Shown here one piece after another: positions 8,429 through 16,877 of a stretch of DNA of 64,000 nt. Numbering within the stretch: the first letter of the stretch is position 1; each line of letters starts with the position of its first letter. The stretch is taken from the IMG/VR virus record IMGVR_UViG_3300032073_005220, positions 1-64,000 of that record, one strand, 5' to 3'. Made by a program: the position numbers and the translations under genes. The notes below the pieces were generated by a model. The model ran no database searches, was not told the DNA's origin, and worked only from the letters and a program-made list of their open reading frames with translations. This stretch comes from a virus.

Positions 8429-8710
8429 ATGTTTAAAAAATCTAAAAGGCATTTAGCCGACAACAACATGGGATATTTAGAGCATTTTGTTTTTGCTTCT
8501 GGACATGGATTAAATTGTATTAAATCTGGATTTCTTTTAATAATACATGCTTTGATACCGGGCATTTTATCAGAAACAGGTTCTAGAATTACAAATGAAT
8601 TAAATAAAGTTTTTACAGACCAGAATGAATACCTGTCTCTTAAAACTAGAGTGGAAGCATTTAAAAAGATAGTATACCATTATCAATCAAAGTTAGCAGA
8701 CAAGAACTAA
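8429..8710 (+). CDS. hypothetical protein, DUF6356-like layout
   Basis: The 93-residue protein contains YLEHFVFASGHGLNCIKSGFLLIIHALIPGI, an amphipathic and then hydrophobic segment. The pattern H-x-x-F-A-x-x-x-G-x-x-x-x-x-x-G-x-x-L-x-x-H-A-x-x-P resembles a family of small membrane proteins found in bacteria and phages. A charged C-terminal helix follows. The family link is from memory of the pattern, and the function is unknown. The ATG at 8429 follows a hairpin and a TGGAG site. Confidence 0.5.
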   Translation: MFKKSKRHLADNNMGYLEHFVFASGHGLNCIKSGFLLIIHALIPGILSETGSRITNELNKVFTDQNEYLSLKTRVEAFKKIVYHYQSKLADKN

Positions 8711-8714
8711 AGAC

Positions 8715-8743
8715 TTGACTTTGCATTGACGATACTGTATACT
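8715..8743 (+). promoter_or_regulatory. sigma70-like promoter of DNA ligase
   Basis: TTGACT (8715-8720) and TATACT (8738-8743) are spaced by 17 bases, 37 bases before the ligase start. The leader contains CAGGAC and CTCAGGA, loosely similar to the CACAGGA box of other leaders here. Confidence 0.72.
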
Positions 8744-8780
8744 ATACGGACAGGACTACACAAGGACTCAGGATATTATA

Positions 8781-10100
8781 ATGAACAGCACAGAATATGT
8801 TATGGCTATGGTTAATGAACTGCGTAACAACAGCGGAACAAATGCCAAACAAGAAATTATCTCTAAGTATTGTAAAGCAGGCAAAGACGAGGATAATGGA
8901 GATCAACTTCATGCTAGAAATGTATTAAATCTAGCACACAATGACTATCTTATGTATGGTTTAACAAGTGGTCAGGTTAAGAAGCGATCAGACTTATCCT
9001 TCGGAGATTGTGAACCGGGATATGGCTTGTGTCAACTGTTTAATGATTTAACGCTTCGTAGATACACAGGGCATGATGCTATTAGAATTGTTAATACTTA
9101 TATCAATAAGTTTCCTGAACAAGAAGAACTTGTCTATTGTATTCTGGACAAAGACCTAAAGACTAAGGTTGGCGTTAAACTTATTAATAAAGTTATCCCT
9201 GATTTTATTCCAGAGTTCAGTGTCGCTCTTGCAGAAAAATATCAACCTAAATTAGTGGAGTGGGAAGATGAGTGGTTTGTATCTCGTAAACTTGATGGGG
9301 TTAGATGTTTGGCTATTGTCGATCATTTTGGCAATACTACTTTCTACTCCCGAACGGGCAAAGAATTTACTACCTTGGGTGTTGTTGCCGATGGGATTGC
9401 AAGTCTTGGTTTATCTAATGTTGTGTTTGACGGGGAACTCTGTTTAATTGACGAAGATGGCAACGAAGACTTCCAAGGTATTATGAAACAACTTCGTAAG
9501 AAAGAACATACTATTGAAAATCCTTCTTATAAAATCTTTGATATGATGACGCAAGACGAGTTTAAAGCAAAGAAAAGTGATGACAATCTTTATCAAAGAT
9601 ATAAAGAACTATTGTTTACTATGGAAGATAACGAATGCCCTTGTCTATCTGTATTAGAAATGGAGATAGTAAATGACGACGAACATTTCCAAAAGTGGGT
9701 ATCTAAAGCAGATGACGATAATTGGGAAGGTGTTATGCTTCGTAAAAATGTACAATACAAAGGTAAACGTAGTAAAGATTTGTTAAAAGTAAAGACATTC
9801 CACGATGCAGAATATCAGGTGATAGATACAGAGATGGGAATGTTTCCCTTGACATTAGATGGTAAAGAATGTGAAGAGGAAATGTTGTCCTGTGTTTACA
9901 TTAAACATAAAGATCACCTTGTCAGAGTTGGTAGTGGATTTAGTATAGAGCAGAGACAATACTTTTATAAAAACCCTGATGCTATCTTAGGCAAGATTAT
10001 AACCGTACAATATTTTGAAGAGACTAAGAATCAGGAGGGAGGTATCAGTCTTAGATTTCCAACATTTAAAGTATTGCATGGTGAAATGAGAAGTGTATAA
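8781..10100 (+). CDS. ATP-dependent DNA ligase
   Basis: The 439-residue protein seals nicks in duplex DNA. Nucleotidyltransferase motif I is SRKLDGVRC, with the adenylated lysine near residue 169. Motif III is VFDGEL, motif IV is WEGVMLR, and motif V is LLKVKTFHDAEYQV. A C-terminal OB-fold region includes VRVGSGFSIEQR. The N-terminal 150 residues match the helical domain of T4-like ligases. It probably works in phage replication and with the UvdE- and HhH-type repair enzymes here. It overlaps the next gene by 8 bases. Confidence 0.92.
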   Translation: MNSTEYVMAMVNELRNNSGTNAKQEIISKYCKAGKDEDNGDQLHARNVLNLAHNDYLMYGLTSGQVKKRSDLSFGDCEPGYGLCQLFNDLTLRRYTGHDAIRIVNTYINKFPEQEELVYCILDKDLKTKVGVKLINKVIPDFIPEFSVALAEKYQPKLVEWEDEWFVSRKLDGVRCLAIVDHFGNTTFYSRTGKEFTTLGVVADGIASLGLSNVVFDGELCLIDEDGNEDFQGIMKQLRKKEHTIENPSYKIFDMMTQDEFKAKKSDDNLYQRYKELLFTMEDNECPCLSVLEMEIVNDDEHFQKWVSKADDDNWEGVMLRKNVQYKGKRSKDLLKVKTFHDAEYQVIDTEMGMFPLTLDGKECEEEMLSCVYIKHKDHLVRVGSGFSIEQRQYFYKNPDAILGKIITVQYFEETKNQEGGISLRFPTFKVLHGEMRSV

Positions 10101-10731
10101 GATATTTAAATATAATCAATCGGATTATCCTTTTGTAGAATATATATCAAATTTATTTGATGGTCATAAATTAGAACTATTACATAATAAAAACAAAAAA
10201 GAATATAGTTTTTTTGACAAACCTTCAAAAGACTCTGATACTTTATATCATCAAGTTTTCTATGATAAGATGAGAAGTGGATGGGAAGACTTTCTTCATA
10301 CTTACAAGTCTTTTATAAGAGAATTTATACAATCAGAAATCCAAGAACCTATTATCTATCAAAAATGGCCTACGTTTAGAGTTCATTTACCAAATAATTT
10401 AGCTGTTGGTGCTTGGCATACGGATTCTGAGTTTAATCATCCAGATGGTGAAATAAATTTTTTATTACCTATTACTAGAATGTTTGAAAGTAATACAATT
10501 ATCACCGAAAGCGAACCGGGACTAAAAGATTTTAAACAAATAGAATTGGAACCGGGAGAAGTCTTTATGTTCAATGGTAATAAATGCACTCATGGTAATT
10601 TACCAAATCGCACAGGAAAAACTAGGGTGAGTCTAGATTTTCGCGTTTTAAAAAGATCAGATTATAAAGTTGGTGAGCAAACCTCAATCACTACTGGTAC
10701 TAAGTTTATATTAGGGGAATACTATGAGTGA
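10093..10731 (+). CDS. 2-oxoglutarate/Fe(II)-dependent oxygenase-like protein
   Basis: The 212-residue protein has the double-stranded beta-helix signature of Fe(II)/2OG oxygenases: an HxD pair in AWHTDSEF (about residues 110-117), a distal histidine in KCTHGNLPN, and an arginine in TRVSLDFRVL that would bind 2-oxoglutarate. It resembles small phytanoyl-CoA/StrG-like hydroxylases seen in sugar gene clusters. The start is a GTG inside the ligase end. It heads an overlapping run of glycosyltransferase and sulfotransferase genes, so a sugar or lipid substrate is plausible. Confidence 0.7.
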   Translation: MYKIFKYNQSDYPFVEYISNLFDGHKLELLHNKNKKEYSFFDKPSKDSDTLYHQVFYDKMRSGWEDFLHTYKSFIREFIQSEIQEPIIYQKWPTFRVHLPNNLAVGAWHTDSEFNHPDGEINFLLPITRMFESNTIITESEPGLKDFKQIELEPGEVFMFNGNKCTHGNLPNRTGKTRVSLDFRVLKRSDYKVGEQTSITTGTKFILGEYYE

Positions 10732-12379
10732 TACAATTTCAATAGATGAATTTTATAAAAAGAATAGTATCGCTAAAGAATTTGATGAAGAATTTTATTC
10801 TAATGAGTACCCAGAAGTAGAAGATTTTTATCAACCATACTGCAAAGATAATGGATTTACTGAAAGACAAAGGTTATATTTTCACTGGGTAAATTATGGT
10901 AAAAATAATTTTTATTTACCTTATGAGCATTATGAAGATGTGAAAGAATATGATCCAAATATTTTATTTGAGAATATATCTGTTGTTGTCAGTTGTAAAG
11001 ACAGAGAACAAATGCTGAGTGTAAGTTTAAGGTCTTGGTTATTAAAACCACAAATTAAAGAAATTATTATTGTAGATTGGTCGTCTAAAGAAAGTTTAAA
11101 ACATCTTGAACAGATTGATAAAAGAATTAAAGTTATAAGAATAGAACAAGAAAAGTTTTATAATGCCAGTAAGCCTATTAATATTGCAATAAAAGCTGCT
11201 AAATATGAAAAAATATTAAAGATGGATGTAGACTACATACTAAATCCTTATCTTCCATTAACAAGTTTAGTCAATATATCACCGGGAGAATTTGTGGCAG
11301 GGAACTGGAATCAATACTATTTAGATAATGATCTTGGATTTATGAGAAATCTGAACGGAATTATATGTTGCCATAGAAAGTTTTTTATAGACGCAGGATT
11401 ATACAACGAAGACATTGATAATTATGGCAGAGAAGACTGTGAGATGTTTGAAAAGCTAGAGAAATTGGGAGTTGTTAGAAAAGATATTGATTTTGAATCT
11501 AATCATGTTCCAGTTTATCACAATCCTCATAGCAATCGCGTGAGAGGGCAAAATAGAAAAGACCGTAATGTAGATCGTACTATAAATTATATGAATAGAA
11601 AATACGGTCAATCAGATTTTGAATTAGTTATTAATCTATACAAAGACCCACTACCAGAAAGAACCAAAGAGATTCTAGACTGTTTAAAATTAAATTTAGA
11701 GAATAAATATATCACTAAGGTTCATATCTTTTTAGAAAATTACGAAGACTTTCCAGAGTTTTATGAATTAAAAAAAGATTATGAAGAAAAAATAATTGTA
11801 AATAATACTATACGCAGAATGTCTTTTAAAAAAATATTTGCTTATACAAATAAAAACATTATTAATACACAGTGTATAGTGGCAAATAATGATATTCTTT
11901 TTAATGACGATTTACATAAAATAAGAGGCTTGTTTCCTAGAGAGATTATTTCATTAACGAGACACGAAGAGGATGGAGGTCTATTACAAGATAGGCATAG
12001 AGATGCTTTTTGTTCTCAAGATGCTTGGATATTTACGTCACCTATGGTAGATGATTTTGAGTTATTACCAGATGATATTATCATAGGAACTTTTTATTCT
12101 GATGTCGTTTTAGATTATTGTATTTACAAATCTAAACAATATCGTGCTTGGAATCTTTGTAACGACATAATAATAAAACACTGTCATCAAACTACTGAAC
12201 ATGACCATAATACCAAAAGTACAGACGAGGCTATTGCTATTCACGATTATTATTGTGAAAAATTTGGAACACACAACTGGTATAGTCATCTAGTAGTTAC
12301 CTCTGTAGAAGATTATTGGAATAGAAAAAATGCTAATAAATTTATTAGTGACCATCAATTCGACTTAAATAGGTATTAA
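10724..12379 (+). CDS. two-domain glycosyltransferase (GT2-like plus second GT-like domain)
   Basis: The 551-residue protein has three parts. Residues 1-80 hold a short GT-associated module (FDEEFYSNEYPEV, then HWVNYGK). Residues 85-300 are a GT-A fold, with ISVVVSCKDR, the acidic ILKMDVDYIL (DxD-type), and GREDCEMFEKLEKLG, as in the galactosyltransferase-like C-terminal motif. Residues 300-551 hold a second transferase-like region (CIVANNDILFNDD, DAWIF). The middle domain is clearly paralogous to the C-terminal domain of the protein at 13080. It starts within ATGAGTGA, overlapping the oxygenase gene. Confidence 0.75.
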   Translation: MSDTISIDEFYKKNSIAKEFDEEFYSNEYPEVEDFYQPYCKDNGFTERQRLYFHWVNYGKNNFYLPYEHYEDVKEYDPNILFENISVVVSCKDREQMLSVSLRSWLLKPQIKEIIIVDWSSKESLKHLEQIDKRIKVIRIEQEKFYNASKPINIAIKAAKYEKILKMDVDYILNPYLPLTSLVNISPGEFVAGNWNQYYLDNDLGFMRNLNGIICCHRKFFIDAGLYNEDIDNYGREDCEMFEKLEKLGVVRKDIDFESNHVPVYHNPHSNRVRGQNRKDRNVDRTINYMNRKYGQSDFELVINLYKDPLPERTKEILDCLKLNLENKYITKVHIFLENYEDFPEFYELKKDYEEKIIVNNTIRRMSFKKIFAYTNKNIINTQCIVANNDILFNDDLHKIRGLFPREIISLTRHEEDGGLLQDRHRDAFCSQDAWIFTSPMVDDFELLPDDIIIGTFYSDVVLDYCIYKSKQYRAWNLCNDIIIKHCHQTTEHDHNTKSTDEAIAIHDYYCEKFGTHNWYSHLVVTSVEDYWNRKNANKFISDHQFDLNRY

Positions 12380-12383
12380 TATT

Positions 12384-13079
12384 ATGGTAATATCACACAG
12401 AAATAAATTTCTGTTTATACATAACGATAAATGCGCTGGTACTGCTATGCGAGAACATTTTCGTTGGAATGAAGAATTTGAAATAGACTTAATTGGTCAT
12501 TGGGGCAAAACTATGACAATAGAATTGTGGAAGGAATTTGGACACATCATGTGTGCTGTTCCACAACACTCTACCGCAATAGCGATAAAGGGCTATTTTG
12601 AATTAATGGGCTGGAACTGGGATGAATATTTTAAGTTCGGTATTGTTCGCAATCCATTTGACAGAATTGTATCTGGGTATGAATGGAGAAGGACTGTTGT
12701 GAAAGAATGGTGTGCCGACGATGAACATGGAAATAAAAACCACTTTAAAGAAATTGTATCTGAAACAGACGATGGATTCAAAAAGTTTGTCGAAAGAAAA
12801 TGCAAAAAATGGAATGGTCAAGAAAGATATTTTTATTCAAAACCACCAAAACAATGTTTAGTAGACTTTGTTGGTAGGTATGAAAACTTACAAACAGACT
12901 TTAAACACATAGTTAAAACAATCCTACCAAATGCTACAGACAAATCATGTACACTTATTAAAAAAAATAACGCAAGCATAAGAAGGAAAGATTATAGATC
13001 ATACTACGACGAAGAGACAAGAGGTATCGTCGAACAAAACCTTTCTGATGAATTAGAATTGTTAGAATATAAATATTAA
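12384..13079 (+). CDS. sulfotransferase family protein
   Basis: The 231-residue protein has both PAPS-binding signatures of carbohydrate sulfotransferases: a 5'-phosphosulfate loop at HNDKCAGTAM (about residues 13-22) and a 3'-phosphate motif at IVRNPFDRIVSGYEW (about residues 87-101). Such enzymes move sulfate from PAPS to sugar hydroxyls. It sits between two glycosyltransferase genes, the last of them starting one base after its stop, and is paralogous to the protein at 14621. No PAPS synthesis genes are in the window, so PAPS would come from the host. Confidence 0.82.
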   Translation: MVISHRNKFLFIHNDKCAGTAMREHFRWNEEFEIDLIGHWGKTMTIELWKEFGHIMCAVPQHSTAIAIKGYFELMGWNWDEYFKFGIVRNPFDRIVSGYEWRRTVVKEWCADDEHGNKNHFKEIVSETDDGFKKFVERKCKKWNGQERYFYSKPPKQCLVDFVGRYENLQTDFKHIVKTILPNATDKSCTLIKKNNASIRRKDYRSYYDEETRGIVEQNLSDELELLEYKY

Positions 13080-14624
13080 ATGACTATTAACCATAATTTT
13101 AAATATATGACCATTCCTTTTCCTTGTATCTATCTAAAACCAACTCAAGGTTTAGGTAATAGATTATTGATGCTAGATTCTGTATATGCTTTTGCTAGAG
13201 AATTTCAATATAGCGAAATATATCTATGTTGGGTTAAAAGCGAGGGTTTTTCTGATGAATCCTTTGGCGAATTGTTTGATTTAGATCAACTGCCTAAGAA
13301 CATATCTCTAATTGATGATAAGCAATACAATGATGCTGCTAAAGAATTTATGAATTTAGATCGCTTATTTACACAAGACCCGGATACTTTGAAGTATTCT
13401 GTAGATATAGATATAAACGAATTATTGCAATCTGTTAACACTTTTTGTTTAAACTCTTATGCGTCTATAGACTGGATATTTGGTATTCAGCTTAAACATA
13501 GAAATATGCTCTTAAAAAATTACATATATCCATCACCAGAATTACAAAAATACATAAGCCAATGTGATGTGAATAAAAATTATATAGGTGTGCATATTCG
13601 TAAGGGTGATGCTATTACTGGCCCTTGGGCTAAATACTACGAAGAATCTAAAGACGAATATTTTGAAAATATTATAAGGGCATACGCTGATGCTCCGATT
13701 TTTTTATCTACAGACTCAGAAGCAACCGAAAAATACTATACAGAAAAATTCGATAACATTGTTGTTAGCAATAAAAATTTTACAGACCCCTCTTTAACCG
13801 TAAATGACCATAAGCCACTACAAAAAGAAGCAGTAATAGATATGTTTCTGCTTTCTAAAACTAGACAAATTTATGGTACAAATTGGAGTACATTTAATGA
13901 AATATCTAGTATAATTGGACATAGTAATTTAGAATTATTAACAGATAAAACTCAAACTAATTTTAAAAGAAAAACAAATATTTCTGTAGTTACAGTTACT
14001 AAAAACAGAAATAAAATATTAAAAACATCCATAAATTCTTGGTTAATTCATGATGATATTAAAGAGATAGTTATTGTAGATTATTCATCAGATGACTTTG
14101 ATCAGGAATATTTTGAAAATTTAGACCCAAGAATCAAAATCATACAAGTTAAGGGTGAGGAATATTTTAATTTATCCAAGGCTTATAATATTGCTATAGA
14201 TAATACTTCTAATGATATGATCTTAAAACTTGATGTAGACTATATAATTAATCCTTATAATTCGTTATCTGATTTGCTGCTTATTGATAGCGATAAAAGT
14301 TTCATTACTGGATGTTGGGCTGAAAAGAGTAGAGATAATGAAATTGGTTTCTTAGAACACTTAAATGGATTTTGTTTTATTGATAAAAAACATTTAATTA
14401 AAGTTAATAAATATCAGGGCAATCAACATGGATACGGATACGATGACTGCGATTTATACAAACGGCTAGAGGGCATAGGGCTTCAAAGAATAACAATAAA
14501 ATTCAATAAAAATTTTGTTCCAATATTTCATATACCACATTCTGATGATTATAGGAGTAAGTACTATAAAAATAAAAATATAGTAGAGTCATTACAAAAA
14601 AATCAAAAAGAAACATTAAAATGA
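13080..14624 (+). CDS. fucosyltransferase-like / GT2-like fusion
   Basis: The 514-residue protein joins two transferases. Residues 1-290 resemble GT-B fucosyltransferases of the NodZ/GT11 type: TQGLGNRLLMLDSVYAF near the start, then VHIRKGD and IFLSTDSE, and TNWSTFNEISS near residue 280. Residues 300-514 are a GT-A domain (ISVVTVTKNR, ILKLDVDYIINPY, GYGYDDCDLYKRLEGIG) paralogous to the GT-A domain of the protein at 10724. It is followed in ATGA overlap by a second sulfotransferase. The sugar donors are inferred, not proven. Confidence 0.74.
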   Translation: MTINHNFKYMTIPFPCIYLKPTQGLGNRLLMLDSVYAFAREFQYSEIYLCWVKSEGFSDESFGELFDLDQLPKNISLIDDKQYNDAAKEFMNLDRLFTQDPDTLKYSVDIDINELLQSVNTFCLNSYASIDWIFGIQLKHRNMLLKNYIYPSPELQKYISQCDVNKNYIGVHIRKGDAITGPWAKYYEESKDEYFENIIRAYADAPIFLSTDSEATEKYYTEKFDNIVVSNKNFTDPSLTVNDHKPLQKEAVIDMFLLSKTRQIYGTNWSTFNEISSIIGHSNLELLTDKTQTNFKRKTNISVVTVTKNRNKILKTSINSWLIHDDIKEIVIVDYSSDDFDQEYFENLDPRIKIIQVKGEEYFNLSKAYNIAIDNTSNDMILKLDVDYIINPYNSLSDLLLIDSDKSFITGCWAEKSRDNEIGFLEHLNGFCFIDKKHLIKVNKYQGNQHGYGYDDCDLYKRLEGIGLQRITIKFNKNFVPIFHIPHSDDYRSKYYKNKNIVESLQKNQKETLK

Positions 14625-15298
14625 TAATATCTCATAGAAAAAAATTTATATGGATTCATTTCCCAAAGTGCGCAGGTACTTCAATAAGAGAATTACTGCA
14701 AAACAATCCTATGTTCCAAGCGGATATTTTACCGATGTGGCACTCAAAAAGACCTATAAATTGGGAAGAAGAATATCCAAAAGTAGATACTAATTTGTGG
14801 ACGCACTCTTCTGCAAGTGATATTAAAAAGTATTTAGATGAAAGAGGATATAGGTGGGATGATTATTTTAAATTTGTTTTTATCAGAAATCCTTGGGAGA
14901 GGGCTGTTTCTGAATATGAATATTATCGACAGATTATGAACATAAAGAAAGACAAATCAGATTTTAATACCAAGATAACAGAAATGGCAATAAATAAACC
15001 ACCTCAAAATTTTATTATGAGAAATGCTGGAAGTGGATGGAGTCCACACGATTATATATTTGATGAGGATGGAAAACTAATGGTTGATTTTATTGGCAAA
15101 GTAGAGAATATAGAACAAGATTTTGAAAAAGTTGTTAAAAAAATATTGCCTTATGCTAATATAACGCAATGGAGATTGCCCCATAGGAATAAAACCACTA
15201 AAAATAAATCTTATAGAGATTACTATGACGATGAAAGTATTGAGTATATTAGTAATAGAGATTCAAAGATAGTAGAACTGGGGCAGTACAGATTTTAG
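14621..15298 (+). CDS. sulfotransferase family protein (second copy)
   Basis: The 225-residue protein begins IISHRKKFIWIHFPKCAGTS, carrying the 5'-phosphosulfate loop PKCAGTS, and has the 3'-phosphate motif FIRNPWERAVSEYEYY near residue 88. It is a paralogue of the sulfotransferase at 12384, sharing starts (VISHRNKF/IISHRKKF), the RGYRWDDYFKF/MGWNWDEYFKF block and the YRSYYD/YRDYYDDE ending. This suggests duplication of a transferase-sulfotransferase unit. It ends just before a new promoter. Confidence 0.82.
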   Translation: MIISHRKKFIWIHFPKCAGTSIRELLQNNPMFQADILPMWHSKRPINWEEEYPKVDTNLWTHSSASDIKKYLDERGYRWDDYFKFVFIRNPWERAVSEYEYYRQIMNIKKDKSDFNTKITEMAINKPPQNFIMRNAGSGWSPHDYIFDEDGKLMVDFIGKVENIEQDFEKVVKKILPYANITQWRLPHRNKTTKNKSYRDYYDDESIEYISNRDSKIVELGQYRF

Positions 15299-15321
15299 CG
15301 AACAGCCTAAAGAAACACCTA

Positions 15322-15350
15322 TTGACAAACCGATAATAGTAGTGTACAAT
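15322..15350 (+). promoter_or_regulatory. sigma70-like promoter with ATCACAGGAC leader
   Basis: TTGACA (15322-15327) and TACAAT (15345-15350) are 17 bases apart. The leader (15357-15386) reads TATCACAGGAC followed by AACTTTTGGAGACTATTA just before the ATG. The leader is almost identical to the one before rIIA at 24163, so the two genes may be co-regulated after transcription. Confidence 0.78.
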
Positions 15351-15386
15351 CGTTAGTATCACAGGACTTAACTTTTGGAGACTATT

Positions 15387-16088
15387 ATGGAAACTTTGGA
15401 AACTAAACCAGTAAAGCAAACTACATATTCTCGTTTCAAAGCAGACGATTTCTTTAAGACATTCCCCACAGAAAAAATTCAAGCATACAAGGAGTACTGG
15501 GAAAGTGTACGACCACAGAATGATGGTGATATTTTTAGGCGTTATCTCTTTGCTTATTGCTCTGTTCATACAAGTTGGCAGGGGAATTGTCGTGGCTACA
15601 ATGCCATTAAGAACTACGAAGAGTGGGTTGATAACAAAGAAACACTATTAGACAAACTTAAAAATTCTGGCGTTGGTCTTTACAATAATAGAACAAAATA
15701 TATTTGGGATTTTGCGACTCAGTTTTGGAAGAATCCCAAAGACTTTTATTTAACTACTAAGAAGTATCATGTCAAAAAGAGAGATTCTATTGTAGATAAA
15801 ATTGTTGGACTTGGAATGGCTAAGGTTAGTTTTGCTTTAGAAATGATTCATCCAAATTTTGCAAGAGTTCTATGTGGAGATGTCCACCAATTAAGACTTT
15901 ACGGTATGGAGCATTTAAGTTATAATAAGAGTAAGCAAGGTAGTACGAAATATAAACGTATGGAGCAACATTGGAGTGTTAATTGCGGTAAACTTAAAGT
16001 TCCTTCCTATATCGCAAGATGCGTGTATTGGGATGCCTTGCAAGAGAAAGAAGATAGTCGTTACTGGTCTTATGTTTTAGAAGGTTAA
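15387..16088 (+). CDS. HhH-GPD-like DNA glycosylase/lyase
   Basis: In the C-terminal half of this 233-residue protein, IVGLGMAKVSFALEMI resembles a helix-hairpin-helix with the catalytic-lysine position of the OGG/AGOG group, and VLCGDVHQLRLYG matches the downstream V-D-x-H-x-x-R segment holding the catalytic aspartate. This suggests a base-excision enzyme acting on damaged DNA, in line with UvdE and ligase nearby. The N-terminal half (YCSVHTSWQGNCRGY) is not recognised. The assignment rests on motif pattern. The ATG at 15387 follows TGGAGA. Confidence 0.55.
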   Translation: METLETKPVKQTTYSRFKADDFFKTFPTEKIQAYKEYWESVRPQNDGDIFRRYLFAYCSVHTSWQGNCRGYNAIKNYEEWVDNKETLLDKLKNSGVGLYNNRTKYIWDFATQFWKNPKDFYLTTKKYHVKKRDSIVDKIVGLGMAKVSFALEMIHPNFARVLCGDVHQLRLYGMEHLSYNKSKQGSTKYKRMEQHWSVNCGKLKVPSYIARCVYWDALQEKEDSRYWSYVLEG

Positions 16089-16090
16089 GT

Positions 16091-16198
16091 ATGAGTCAAA
16101 ATAAAAATGGCAAAGGCGACACAAACAGGCCGAAAAGTGTATCTTATAAAAAGTGGTGTGAAAACTATGAGAAAATTTTTAGGAAAAAAAATAAATGA
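16091..16198 (+). CDS. tiny conserved phage protein (GKGDxxRP motif)
   Basis: A 35-residue frame encodes NGKGDTNRPKSVSYKKWCEN then YEKIFRKKNK. The pattern GKGDxxRP...Y...YExIFxKK occurs in many tiny phage and metagenomic proteins of unknown role. It starts two bases after the glycosylase stop and ends in an ATGA overlap with the next small gene, which supports translation. Confidence 0.6.
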   Translation: MSQNKNGKGDTNRPKSVSYKKWCENYEKIFRKKNK

Positions 16199-16296
16199 AT
16201 CATACTTTACTGGATGTATTAAGCGTATGGTGGATAGTAGTGCTGGTAGATTTAAGTGTAGTGTACTTCTTTGTGAAACTAACTAAAGATAAATAA
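16195..16296 (+). CDS. tiny single-pass membrane protein
   Basis: A 33-residue frame overlaps the previous gene by ATGA. It is almost entirely one hydrophobic helix (LLDVLSVWWIVVLVDLSVVYFFV) with a KLTKDK tail. No function is known. Confidence 0.4.
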   Translation: MNHTLLDVLSVWWIVVLVDLSVVYFFVKLTKDK

Positions 16297-16342
16297 AATT
16301 GGTGTAATATTAATTATTGCATAAACTCTATAGGGAGATATA

Positions 16343-16504
16343 ATGTCAGAATATAATATTGAGAATAATCAAAAAGCTACAGTAAAAGACATACATAAAG
16401 CAATTATTCAAGCTAATTCGATTACTAGCACTCTAGAATTAGAGAATCAGCGTATTAAATATTTGTTGAAAAATTTAAAACAAGTCGAAGAATTTGCCTC
16501 TTAG
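16343..16504 (+). CDS. hypothetical small helical protein
   Basis: A 53-residue frame follows a strong GGGAG ribosome-binding site. The sequence (VKDIHKAIIQANSIT, then LENQRIKYLLKNLKQVEE) predicts two helices with coiled-coil character. GGTGTAATATTAAT lies 40 bases upstream and may be part of its promoter. No family is known. Confidence 0.5.
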   Translation: MSEYNIENNQKATVKDIHKAIIQANSITSTLELENQRIKYLLKNLKQVEEFAS

Positions 16505-16513
16505 GAACCAATT

Positions 16514-16612
16514 ATGCAAGAACTGGCTTTGATTATGTCTTTAAAAGACATATATATACTTCATGGTATGGACGTTTCCTTACTTAATAATTTAACTATC
16601 TGCTCTCTCTGA
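16514..16612 (+). CDS. possible tiny protein
   Basis: A 32-residue frame (MQELALIMSLKDIYILHGMD...) begins nine bases after the previous stop with a weak AGGA site. There is no recognisable domain. Spacing is the only support, so it may be non-coding. Confidence 0.25.
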   Translation: MQELALIMSLKDIYILHGMDVSLLNNLTICSL

Positions 16613-16673
16613 AAACACATTCGGTGTATTATTACTATAGAGTATTTGTATCTTTAGAATAATTGAGGTTAAA

Positions 16674-16853
16674 ATGAGCAAATTGCATAAAAGTAAGAAC
16701 AAAATGATATTTGGGGTTTGTGCTGGTTTAGCGGAAACTCTGGGTATTGATCCTGCAATAGTTAGAATTGGTTTTGTTGTTGGAGCATTGTGCAGCGTAA
16801 GTATTTTGTTTTGGGTCTATTTATTAATGGGTATCGTATTACCAACAGAGTAA
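16674..16853 (+). CDS. PspC-domain membrane protein
   Basis: The 59-residue protein is a compact PspC domain: HKSKNKMIFGVCAGLAETLG, IDPAIVRIGFVV, then a hydrophobic helix ending in LLMGIVLPTE. In bacteria PspC-domain proteins sit in the inner membrane and take part in envelope-stress (phage shock) responses or toxin-like membrane effects. A free-standing phage copy could dampen or mimic that response. TTCGGTGTATTATTAC lies 54 bases upstream. Confidence 0.8.
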   Translation: MSKLHKSKNKMIFGVCAGLAETLGIDPAIVRIGFVVGALCSVSILFWVYLLMGIVLPTE

Positions 16854-16877
16854 TTTAATGCACAATAGGAGACTTCT

